From: Pseudobdellovibrio sp031428275
Lineage (GTDB): Bacteria > Bdellovibrionota > Bdellovibrionia > Bdellovibrionales > Bdellovibrionaceae
Length of the DNA: 9,066 nt
Direction of reading: 5' to 3'
Assembly: GCA_031428275.1 (NCBI GenBank)
Contig: JANPPC010000002.1
Location: 1 to 9,066, forward strand
A model generated the notes under the pieces. The model saw only the letters and a list, made by a program, of their open reading frames with translations. It had not been told where the DNA came from and made no database searches. The position numbers and the translations under genes are program-made. Position 1 is the stretch's first letter. Each line of letters begins with the position of its first letter. Positions 1 through 4,673 of this stretch are shown here, one piece after another.

Positions 1-1
1 C

Positions 2-37
2 AAGTGGCCATTTTTTATTTTTCTTTGGATCTGTCAT
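2..37 (-). CDS. Possible 5' end of an ORF in the repeat (left copy, partial)
   Basis: On the - strand an ATG at 37-35 opens a frame MTDPKKNKKWPL that runs off the window. A GTGAG stretch 8 nt before the ATG could serve as a weak ribosome site. The position, about 100 bp from the apparent end of the repeated element, is where a transposase gene would start in many insertion sequences. Twelve codons are too few to identify any family, so this is a position-based guess. Confidence 0.3.
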   Translation of the reverse strand, partial: MTDPKKNKKWPL

Positions 38-141
38 TTCTGATTCTCACTTTCAATCCGTATCGGATTTATCGTTACAAATCAGGAAGCCTGTCTCATT
101 TTGATAATCCAACTAGACTACGAAATCTTCACCGCACTCCA
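2..141 (+). repeat. Left arm of a perfect 140-bp terminal inverted repeat
   Basis: Base i in this arm is the complement of base 9068-i at the other end for all 140 positions; the match stops at 142. Both arms present the same sequence end (GGAGTGCGGTGAAG when read outward) to the 8.8-kb interior. That is what two copies of one insertion sequence in opposite orientation would give, as in a composite transposon. The arm holds a small palindrome, AATCCG-TAT-CGGATT (55-69), and on the - strand a possible start codon at 37. Because 140 bp is close to k-mer sizes used by short-read assemblers, the visible arm may be only part of a longer repeat. The repeat is certain from the sequence; its nature is inferred. 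Confidence 0.95.
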
Positions 142-189
142 GTACCTGAAGCCGAAATTTGTGGATTAATAGAAAGTATTGAAAATTAA
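142..189 (+). pseudogene. 3' remnant of a gene cut by the repeat (unidentified)
   Basis: Directly after the left repeat ends, a frame reading VPEAEICGLIESIEN stops at TAA 187-189, 13 nt before the ATG of the next gene. The spacing is what one expects for the last codons of an upstream operon gene whose 5' part was lost at the repeat boundary. The frame also continues leftward through the repeat, but that part is the antisense of the repeat's own candidate ORF. The single cysteine near the C-terminus is reminiscent of metal-sensing regulators, but fifteen residues cannot support a family call. Confidence 0.3.
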
Positions 190-192
190 AAT

Positions 193-196
193 GGAG
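193..196 (+). promoter_or_regulatory. Ribosome binding site that fixes the start at 203
   Basis: GGAG lies 6 nt before the ATG at 203. It decides for that start over the in-frame TTG at 179 and the ATG at 191, because the GGAG overlaps the latter codon and initiation at 203 gives a clean signal peptide. Confidence 0.7.
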
Positions 197-202
197 TTTA
201 AA

Positions 203-529
203 ATGAAATTTATTATTTTTGGACTTTCCGTTGCGCTTATGGCACTCGTGCCATTTTCAACCTCGCAGGCGCAGCAAAGCTCATCCAAGGCTACCTCTAA
301 TTTAAAAACTGTCGTTCTTCCGGTGGAAGGAATGTCCTGTTTATCTTGTGTTGCAGGAATTAAAAAATCTCTTAAAAATACGCTTGGTATTACTTCAGTA
401 GAAGTAAATCTAAAAGATCGCAATACTAAGGTGGTTTATGTTGATGGTTTAACTTCAATAGAAGTCATTTCAAAGAAGATTACTGAATTAGGCTATAAAG
501 TTGGAAAACCAATTGAGGAATTAAAATGA
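203..529 (+). CDS. Secreted heavy-metal-associated (HMA) domain protein, MerP-like
   Basis: This 108-residue protein is probably a periplasmic metal chaperone. Residues 1-23 form a signal peptide: K2, a hydrophobic core to about residue 18, and a likely cleavage after SQA (23). The mature part is one HMA ferredoxin-like fold, with the metal loop GMSCLSC at 43-49 (ligands C46 and C49) followed by GIKKSL and the typical VEVN strand. Family knowledge: such CxxC loops bind Cu(I), Hg(II) or similar soft metals. MerP has the same design, but the next gene is not MerT. The stop codon overlaps the next start (ATGA, 526-529), so translation is probably coupled and the two proteins likely work as partners. 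No promoter is visible between the left repeat and this gene, so transcription must start further upstream or in the repeat. Confidence 0.88.
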   Translation: MKFIIFGLSVALMALVPFSTSQAQQSSSKATSNLKTVVLPVEGMSCLSCVAGIKKSLKNTLGITSVEVNLKDRNTKVVYVDGLTSIEVISKKITELGYKVGKPIEELK

Positions 530-1212
530 CGGTCGATAGTTTTCTTCAAGCCGCAGTTAGCGCAGTACCACAAGGAGCCGTCTGGTCTTACGGAATCGCA
601 TTCGCAGCTGGAATTATGGCAAGTGCCGTGTGTCCTTGTACACTCCCTATGGGGCTTGGAATGGCTAGTGTTGTTGGTTCTTATGAATCTCAAAAGCGTC
701 AAAGTGGTATGGCTGTGGCACTTGCATTCTTTTTTGGGATTGTCATAAATCTGACCGTGCTTGGCGCTGTTGCAGGAAAACTTGGTGAACTATTGACAGA
801 AGCTTTTGGTCAATACTGGGCAATTGGTATGGCGCTAGTGTCATTTATTGCTGCTGCCTTCGCATTCTTTGGGCCAAGGCTTAAAACACCACAGCTTGAA
901 CACTTTCGCCGTCCAGGCATTGTAGGTTCATTTATTTATGGCTTTGTTTTTAGCCTTGGAACATCTGCTGCGCCACTTTTGCTTTTACTCACTGTTGCCG
1001 CTGCCCAAAGAAGTGTTGAGACAGGATTTGTTCTCGCAGTCTTTTTTAGTATTGGTCGAGGTATTCCGTTTTTATTAATTGGTTTTTTTGCAGGCCTCAT
1101 TACTAAGTTCGCAGAGCTATCCATCTGGAGAAGAGCAATTCAAACTTTTAGTGGCGTCAGCTTACTTATTGTTGGCGGTTATTATCTAAATGTTTATTTA
1201 AGTTTAAGCTAA
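526..1212 (+). CDS. CcdA/DsbD-like polytopic membrane protein with a CPC motif, putative metal transporter
   Basis: This is a 228-residue integral inner-membrane protein with about six hydrophobic segments (roughly 20-50, 60-84, 97-117, 131-158, 165-192 and 204-225) in two repeated halves, as in the CcdA/DsbD transmembrane family. The first half carries VCPCTLP (C36, C38), matching the family's PCxLP motif but with an extra Cys that makes CPC. The equivalent place in the second half is GTSAAP (145-150), with no cysteine. CcdA and DsbD need one Cys in each half for thiol-disulfide transfer, so that chemistry looks impossible here. CPC inside a membrane helix instead recalls the metal site of P1B-ATPases. 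It lies between two HMA chaperone genes, overlapping the first by 4 bp. I infer metal movement across the membrane; the direction is unknown. Confidence 0.8.
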   Translation: MTVDSFLQAAVSAVPQGAVWSYGIAFAAGIMASAVCPCTLPMGLGMASVVGSYESQKRQSGMAVALAFFFGIVINLTVLGAVAGKLGELLTEAFGQYWAIGMALVSFIAAAFAFFGPRLKTPQLEHFRRPGIVGSFIYGFVFSLGTSAAPLLLLLTVAAAQRSVETGFVLAVFFSIGRGIPFLLIGFFAGLITKFAELSIWRRAIQTFSGVSLLIVGGYYLNVYLSLS

Positions 1213-1224
1213 AAGGAGATCGAT

Positions 1225-1500
1225 ATGAAGAACTGGTTTAAAAATTTATTTAATGGTTCAGCAACAAAGCAAGCTTATGGGGCTCTCACAGAAGCGCAGT
1301 TTTCTATACCTAAGCTTAAATGTAATGGCTGTGGCGAGAAAATCATTCATGCACTCTCTAAAGTTGATGGAGTTCATGAAGTTAAACCAAATCCGGCAGA
1401 TAAGATTTTATCCGTCCAGTTCATCCCTGAAAAAATTAATAAGAAAGAGATTGAACGATTATTGGATCAGGCCGGATTTACTCCATTAAGTGCATCTTAA
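1225..1500 (+). CDS. Cytosolic HMA-domain metal chaperone
   Basis: This 91-residue protein has no signal peptide. The first 25 residues are a short amphipathic stretch (WFKNLF at 4-9) that might touch the membrane. An HMA domain follows, with the metal loop KCNGCGEK (C33, C36) and a C-terminal LLDQAGF segment typical of the last helix and strand. AAGGAG at 1213-1218, 6 nt before the ATG, is a strong ribosome site; the gene follows its neighbour by 12 nt. It is probably the cytosolic counterpart of the secreted HMA protein, receiving metal from or handing it to the membrane protein. A CopZ-like role fits, but the metal cannot be read from the sequence. A tRNA gene starts 8 nt after the stop. 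Confidence 0.85.
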   Translation: MKNWFKNLFNGSATKQAYGALTEAQFSIPKLKCNGCGEKIIHALSKVDGVHEVKPNPADKILSVQFIPEKINKKEIERLLDQAGFTPLSAS

Positions 1501-1508
1501 AATCTTAT

Positions 1509-1582
1509 GGTGACGTGCCCGAACATTTAGGGGGCAGCTTGCAACGCTGCTTATCTTGGTGAAAATCCAGGCGTCACCTCCA
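1509..1582 (+). tRNA. tRNA-Cys (anticodon GCA) with non-canonical D and T loops
   Basis: The 74-nt cloverleaf folds without gaps. The acceptor stem GGTGACG (1509-1515) pairs perfectly with CGTCACC (1572-1578). The D arm is CCC (1518-1520) with GGG (1530-1532). The anticodon stem GCAGC/GCTGC (1534-1538/1546-1550) encloses the loop TTGCAAC with anticodon GCA at 1541-1543. A 4-nt variable loop follows, then the T stem CTTGG/CCAGG (1555-1559/1567-1571). Discriminator T73 (1579) and encoded CCA (1580-1582) complete it. GCA with U73 and the 4-nt variable loop are the expected cysteine features. Odd: the D loop (1521-1529, GAACATTTA) has no G18G19, and the T loop is TGAAAAT instead of TTCRANY, so both elbow pairs (18-55, 19-56) are absent while T54 and A58 remain. 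It starts 8 nt after the HMA gene and may be cut from the operon transcript. Confidence 0.88.
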
Positions 1583-1585
1583 TTT

Positions 1586-1600
1586 TTACCTTCGGGGTAA
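1586..1600 (+). terminator. Small hairpin after the tRNA (weak terminator or operator)
   Basis: TTACC-TTCGG-GGTAA forms a 5-bp stem 4 nt after the tRNA CCA, preceded by TTTT and followed by only a short AT-rich tail (TTTAGAA). It could end the operon/tRNA transcript, but the stem is short and the T tract poor. As DNA it is also an imperfect palindrome of the TACC...GGTA kind seen in some copper-repressor operators. The rest of 1601-1785, before the csp gene, shows no gene and no convincing promoter. Confidence 0.3.
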
Positions 1601-1799
1601 TTTAGAACGTTCAAATCCTTTTTCACTATTGCATTGAGAATGTTATCTTTAAGCGCTCCTCAGCCGCATTCAGCTTCATGCTAGACTGATAGACAGAGCT
1701 CCGCAGTGGCACAAAATTCGCAATTTCATTTATCGTCGTTTACAGCAATCTAATTTTGACTGCACTTTAATGGCATCAACCCAATTCCAAGGAGAAAAT

Positions 1800-2213
1800 A
1801 TGCAAACTAATCAAAGCCCAAAAACTGAAGAAAAGAATTCATCACCCAAATATTCAGATGCAAATCGGTCAACAAACCAAGACTCATCAATGCAAGACTG
1901 CATCGAGCTGTGCTATGACTGTTCGACGAGCTGCCTGCAGTTAATTCCATACTGTCTAAAACAAGGCGAAGATCACGCTGAAGCGGCCCACATTTTACTT
2001 TTACAAAACTGTGCAGAAATTTGCCGTACATCTGCAAATCTTATGATTTCAAATTCACCATTTTCAGCTGACATTTGCAAAATATGTGCAGATATTTGTA
2101 AGCAATGCGCAGACGATTGTGAAAAATTTGACGGTGACCTGAAGATGAAGCGATGTGCTGATGTTTGTCGCAAGTGTGCGGACAGCTGTCAGTCTATGGC
2201 AAAAATGTCCTAG
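1800..2213 (+). CDS. Cytosolic four-helix-bundle copper-storage protein (Csp / DUF326 family)
   Basis: This 137-residue protein has 16 cysteines, spaced as CxxxC and CxxC along helices: C34, C38, C41, C45 and C52 first, then the NCAEIC, DICKIC, DICKQC, DDC, RCADVC, RKC and DSC segments. This pattern defines the Csp four-helix bundle, whose inward-facing thiolates hold many Cu(I) ions. There is no signal or Tat peptide, so it should be the cytosolic (Csp3-like) kind. Residues 1-32 are a polar, probably disordered tail rich in Ser, Asn, Gln and Lys. I chose the ATG at 1800 over one at 1770 because AAGGAG (1789-1794) lies 5 nt upstream. The gene follows tRNA-Cys by 217 bp. It uses 6 TGC and 10 TGT codons, both readable by a GCA anticodon. 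Confidence 0.9.
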   Translation: MQTNQSPKTEEKNSSPKYSDANRSTNQDSSMQDCIELCYDCSTSCLQLIPYCLKQGEDHAEAAHILLLQNCAEICRTSANLMISNSPFSADICKICADICKQCADDCEKFDGDLKMKRCADVCRKCADSCQSMAKMS

Positions 2214-2220
2214 TTATTTT

Positions 2221-2251
2221 TCCCGCTCAGGCAGAATTCGTCTGAGCGGAA
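2221..2251. terminator. Hairpin between convergent genes, probable bidirectional terminator
   Basis: CCGCTCAG (2223-2230) pairs with CTGAGCGG (2242-2249), extendable by a G-T and a C-G pair to 10 bp. T's on the left and A's on the right could lengthen the stem. It sits between the csp stop (2213) and the convergent gene's stop (2281), where a shared terminator is expected. Neither strand has a clear T tract right after the stem, so it is not a textbook intrinsic terminator. Confidence 0.5.
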
Positions 2252-2280
2252 AAAAATGAAATTCTTTTTGAAATTCTGAA

Positions 2281-2799
2281 TTAAGCTATTTGTCTACGTA
2301 AAAAATAGCTTCCTTCGATCGACATCACTCCACCCAAAAAAGCACCAACAAACCATAATACGCCAAAAGTTAAAACGGCTTCGCCACCAAAAAAATGAAA
2401 CGCCCCTAATGAAGTTAATGCCAATACGCCGACCTGAAGCCACTCATACCTTTTAACGACTTCCAGCTCTTCCAAATTTAAAAAAACATTCGACAGCAAA
2501 TATGGAAGGGAAACAAACAACATTCCACAAAGAACCATACAAACACTGTGACCTGCGGTTTTCATAAACCAATGGGCTAATGAAAACTCCGTATCGAATG
2601 GATTTAATCCAAACTGCGTGCAAAGGGCTAAAGATAAAAAACCTACTGCGGTTTGCATAAGGGCAATTTTTCCAAACACTTGCCATGGATTTGGGAAGAG
2701 TCGTTTTTGGATTTTATTAAACAAAGTCTCCGGCACCTGAACCGAGCTTGAATCAATTTGTGAAAACTCTTCGAACTCATCTTTCCATTGATCTTTCAT
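2281..2799 (-). CDS. Four-helix inner-membrane protein, probable anti-sigma factor
   Basis: I do not recognise the family. The 172-residue protein has an acidic cytosolic head (1-40, with VPETLFNKIQKRL at 22-34) and four hydrophobic segments near 43-63, 84-106, 120-138 and 142-161. Its start overlaps the stop of the ECF sigma gene by 4 bp (ATGA), with a GGAG ribosome site 7 nt upstream. A membrane protein co-translated with an ECF sigma factor is usually its anti-sigma factor, the head binding sigma and the membrane part sensing. Possible metal ligands cluster before and inside helix 2: H76, M79, H84, C87, M88, C91 and M93, with C60 at the end of helix 1. This would suit direct sensing of a soft metal. 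The role comes from context, not homology. Confidence 0.65.
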   Translation of the reverse strand: MKDQWKDEFEEFSQIDSSSVQVPETLFNKIQKRLFPNPWQVFGKIALMQTAVGFLSLALCTQFGLNPFDTEFSLAHWFMKTAGHSVCMVLCGMLFVSLPYLLSNVFLNLEELEVVKRYEWLQVGVLALTSLGAFHFFGGEAVLTFGVLWFVGAFLGGVMSIEGSYFLRRQIA

Positions 2800-3338
2800 T
2801 TTTTAACTCCGTCTTCTTTAGCCAGGGATTTCAAAGCTTTCACGGCGCGACTGAATATTTGCCGCGCATTTTCTGGCGTCATTGAAAGTCTTTCAGCGAT
2901 CTCTTCAAAGGTTTCTTCATCATATACACGAAGACCTACAACTTGTTTTTGGTTCATTGGTAACACATTTAAATCGATTATTGACGCTTCCTTAACATCC
3001 GGGACCGCAGCTATTTTATCGAACACCTGCGATTCAGTGACATCTTCCAGTGACTTTTTCTTAACTGAATCCAAAAAGACGGATCTTGTAATTGAAAAAA
3101 GCCACGGCGCAAATGGAAACATAGAATTATAAAGATGTCGGGATCGGTGAAGTTTTAAAAAAGATTCCTGCATAAGATCCTGCGCATTTTTCGGCGAACG
3201 TGTTTTTTGAGTTAGGTAACCCATAACTTTTGCTGAATAACGCTCATAAAGAATTTCAAACGCCACAGCCTCACCCTTCATGTAGGCTTGCATAAGCTCT
3301 TCATCAGAGCTCTTTTGAAAATCAACCTTTTTAAACAT
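2796..3338 (-). CDS. ECF-type RNA polymerase sigma factor
   Basis: This 180-residue protein has the two-domain ECF layout. Sigma region 2 spans about 10-90: DEELMQAYMKGE, then the core-binding stretch AQDLMQESFLKLHRS at 52-66 and FPFAPWLFSITRS at 74-86. Region 4 spans about 124-172: the LPMNQKQVVGLRVYDEETF helices, then the DNA-reading helix-turn-helix EEIAERLSMTPENARQIFSR. There is no C-terminal extension and no Cys-rich tail, so it is not a CorE-type self-sensing sigma. I prefer the ATG at 3338 to an in-frame GTG at 3344, because TAGGTG sits a proper distance before the former. It probably controls both its own operon and the divergent efflux operon through the paired promoters at 3356-3385 and 3438-3467, and is likely held inactive by the next gene's membrane product. 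Confidence 0.93.
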   Translation of the reverse strand: MFKKVDFQKSSDEELMQAYMKGEAVAFEILYERYSAKVMGYLTQKTRSPKNAQDLMQESFLKLHRSRHLYNSMFPFAPWLFSITRSVFLDSVKKKSLEDVTESQVFDKIAAVPDVKEASIIDLNVLPMNQKQVVGLRVYDEETFEEIAERLSMTPENARQIFSRAVKALKSLAKEDGVKK

Positions 3339-3355
3339 ATTCACCTACACACGTT

Positions 3356-3385
3356 TAATACGACCGCTATGCTCCAATTGTGACA
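3356..3385 (-). promoter_or_regulatory. ECF-type promoter for the sigma/anti-sigma operon
   Basis: On the - strand, TGTCACA (3385-3379) is followed by exactly 16 nt and then CGTATTA (3362-3356). The same two boxes at the same spacing face the other way at 3438-3467. The TGTCACA/CGT form and the 16-nt spacing fit the general ECF -35/-10 pattern. Transcription would begin near 3350, leaving a short leader with the TAGGTG ribosome site before the ATG at 3338. This implies autoregulation. Confidence 0.75.
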
Positions 3386-3415
3386 TTGACTTCAAAAAAA
3401 AGTCAAAACTATAGT
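3386..3415 (+). promoter_or_regulatory. Possible housekeeping promoter for the efflux operon
   Basis: TTGACT (3386-3391), an 18-nt spacer and TATAGT (3410-3415) give a fair sigma-70 match upstream of the ECF promoter for the efflux operon. The -35 box lies in a 7-bp inverted repeat, TTGACTT (3386-3392) and AAGTCAA (3400-3406), which could be an operator. It might provide basal expression. AT-rich spacer sequence makes chance matches likely. Confidence 0.4.
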
Positions 3416-3437
3416 AGTTTCAAGGATTTAACTTCTT

Positions 3438-3467
3438 TGTCACAAACCAGGGGGCTTTATCGTATTA
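3438..3467 (+). promoter_or_regulatory. ECF-type promoter for the efflux operon
   Basis: TGTCACA (3438-3444), 16 nt, then CGTATTA (3461-3467): identical boxes and spacing to the divergent copy at 3385-3356. Transcription should begin at about 3470-3474, at or just before the ATG at 3474, so the message would be leaderless or nearly so. This agrees with the absence of a ribosome binding site before that ATG. Confidence 0.75.
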
Positions 3468-3473
3468 CCTCAC

Positions 3474-4673
3474 ATGAATCACAAGACCTGGATATTATTA
3501 TTACTATTATTTGTCTCAAACTGGACGGTCGCAGGCCCTATGGCTTTATTGACGCTACCTGAGTTTTTGAGCCAAGTTGAATTAAATAGTCCCGAACTTA
3601 AAATTGTGAAAGCCACAAGCGACGAAGCCTTAGCTAAGTCCAAGGGAATTCGAATTCCACCACCCATGGTTGGTCTTATGCAAATGAAAGATGGCGGCGG
3701 AACTAATCAAGGTATTGAAATTTCACAAGAGCTTCCATTTCCCACAAAAATCGTAGCGGAAAGAGAAACTCGAAAACTCGAATCCGAACTTCAAAAATCG
3801 AATGTCTCATTTCGTAAAAAAGAAATAATTTCGGAAGCTCGCTTGGCATTTTTTGAGTTCTGGAGCGACTTTGAAAAATTTGAAATTATAAAGGAAAAAC
3901 GAAATTGGCTGAAGAAGCATGCAAGATTAGCTAAGACCCTCACGCGCTCAGATAGTTCAGCCCAACTGCATTTATTAGGGATAGAATCTGAAGTTGATTT
4001 GCTCGAGAATGAAGTGATCGAAGCTGAAGCCTCATTATTGAAAAGCAAAACCCGACTTAAATTGTTTGTACCAAATATGAATGTTGAACAGATTGAGCCA
4101 AAAGCGTCAGAGTTTAAAAAACCAGCCTCTAGTGGCCAAACAGGTTCGTTGGCAGTTCAACTAAAACAAACAGAACTCAAAACATTCGAGTCGCAAAAGA
4201 AATTATCTGATCAGTCTTATCTGCCAAATCTATTTCTTCGTTACCGCGGATACAATGGTAATGATGTTATTCCCAGAAGTGATGAGTTTATGATTGGGGT
4301 CACTTTACCATTTCTTTATTTTTGGCAGCCGCAAGCAGAAACTGCAGAAGCATCGGCCCGACTAACTAGGGCACAGGCTGAAGTCGCGAAAGCCCAAGTT
4401 GGATATGATACAAGTATTAAGTCACTAACTGCTCGAATTGAATCCTTGGAAAAACAATTTTTAACTCTTGAATCGAATTTGTTGCCGCGGGCAAACCGAC
4501 GAATGAAACTTGTTGAAAATTTATCGCCACGGTCAATGGAAGGGCTCGATGAGCACCGAACTGTGATGCTTTCCCACTTAGATCTGAAATTAAAATCCGT
4601 TGAAACCAGATTACACCTTGAAAAATCGATTGCAGAACTTATGGTGCTCACCGCAAGTGAAGGAGAACAATAA
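3474..4673 (+). CDS. TolC-family outer-membrane efflux channel (CusC-like)
   Basis: This 399-residue outer-membrane channel protein of a tripartite metal efflux system is shorter than the usual 420-490. Residues 1-20 are a signal peptide with a Leu-rich core and a VAG end; there is no lipobox cysteine, unlike E. coli CusC. The mature part is mostly long charged helices with heptad-like Ala/Leu/Glu/Lys spacing (about 95-200 and 285-385). Two strand regions complete it: QGIEISQELPFPTKI (around 80-94) and the YLPNLFLRYRGYNG to FMIGVTLPFLYF stretch in the second half. This two-fold OEP layout is typical of the family. No Shine-Dalgarno sequence precedes the ATG, which fits a leaderless message from the ECF promoter. 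It overlaps the adaptor gene by 1 bp (TAATG), with an internal AAGGAG (4660-4665) serving that gene. Confidence 0.85.
   Translation: MNHKTWILLLLLFVSNWTVAGPMALLTLPEFLSQVELNSPELKIVKATSDEALAKSKGIRIPPPMVGLMQMKDGGGTNQGIEISQELPFPTKIVAERETRKLESELQKSNVSFRKKEIISEARLAFFEFWSDFEKFEIIKEKRNWLKKHARLAKTLTRSDSSAQLHLLGIESEVDLLENEVIEAEASLLKSKTRLKLFVPNMNVEQIEPKASEFKKPASSGQTGSLAVQLKQTELKTFESQKKLSDQSYLPNLFLRYRGYNGNDVIPRSDEFMIGVTLPFLYFWQPQAETAEASARLTRAQAEVAKAQVGYDTSIKSLTARIESLEKQFLTLESNLLPRANRRMKLVENLSPRSMEGLDEHRTVMLSHLDLKLKSVETRLHLEKSIAELMVLTASEGEQ

Noticed and set aside
4..189. 61-codon + strand frame starting in the left repeat
   Set aside because: Most of it is the antisense of the repeat and recurs at the other end of the window with a different tail; only the last 15 codons look like a gene remnant.
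179..202. TTG start for the secreted HMA protein
   Set aside because: The ATG at 203 has GGAG 6 nt upstream and begins a clean signal peptide; the longer form puts charged residues before it.
203..1212. MerP-MerT mercury transport pair
   Set aside because: The membrane protein has the CcdA motif and about six helices, not the three-helix MerT with paired cysteines, and no merA or merR is present.
526..1212. Cytochrome c biogenesis (CcdA) function
   Set aside because: The second-half cysteine is missing and the neighbours are metal chaperones, with no cytochrome c maturation genes.
1509..1582. Integron attC site or riboswitch
   Set aside because: The closing inverted repeat first suggested these, but the full cloverleaf with anticodon GCA, T73 and CCA explains every paired segment.
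1707..1740. TGGCACA followed by CGTCGTT as a third ECF promoter upstream of csp
   Set aside because: The -35 differs at one base, the spacing is 20 rather than 16 nt and the -10 box is different, so it does not match the paired promoters.
3408..3415. ACTATAGT as a shared -10 box with TTGTGACA as -35 in both directions
   Set aside because: The 23-nt spacing is too long for an ECF promoter; reading the same boxes outward as TGTCACA-N16-CGTATTA gives correct spacing and identical -10 boxes.
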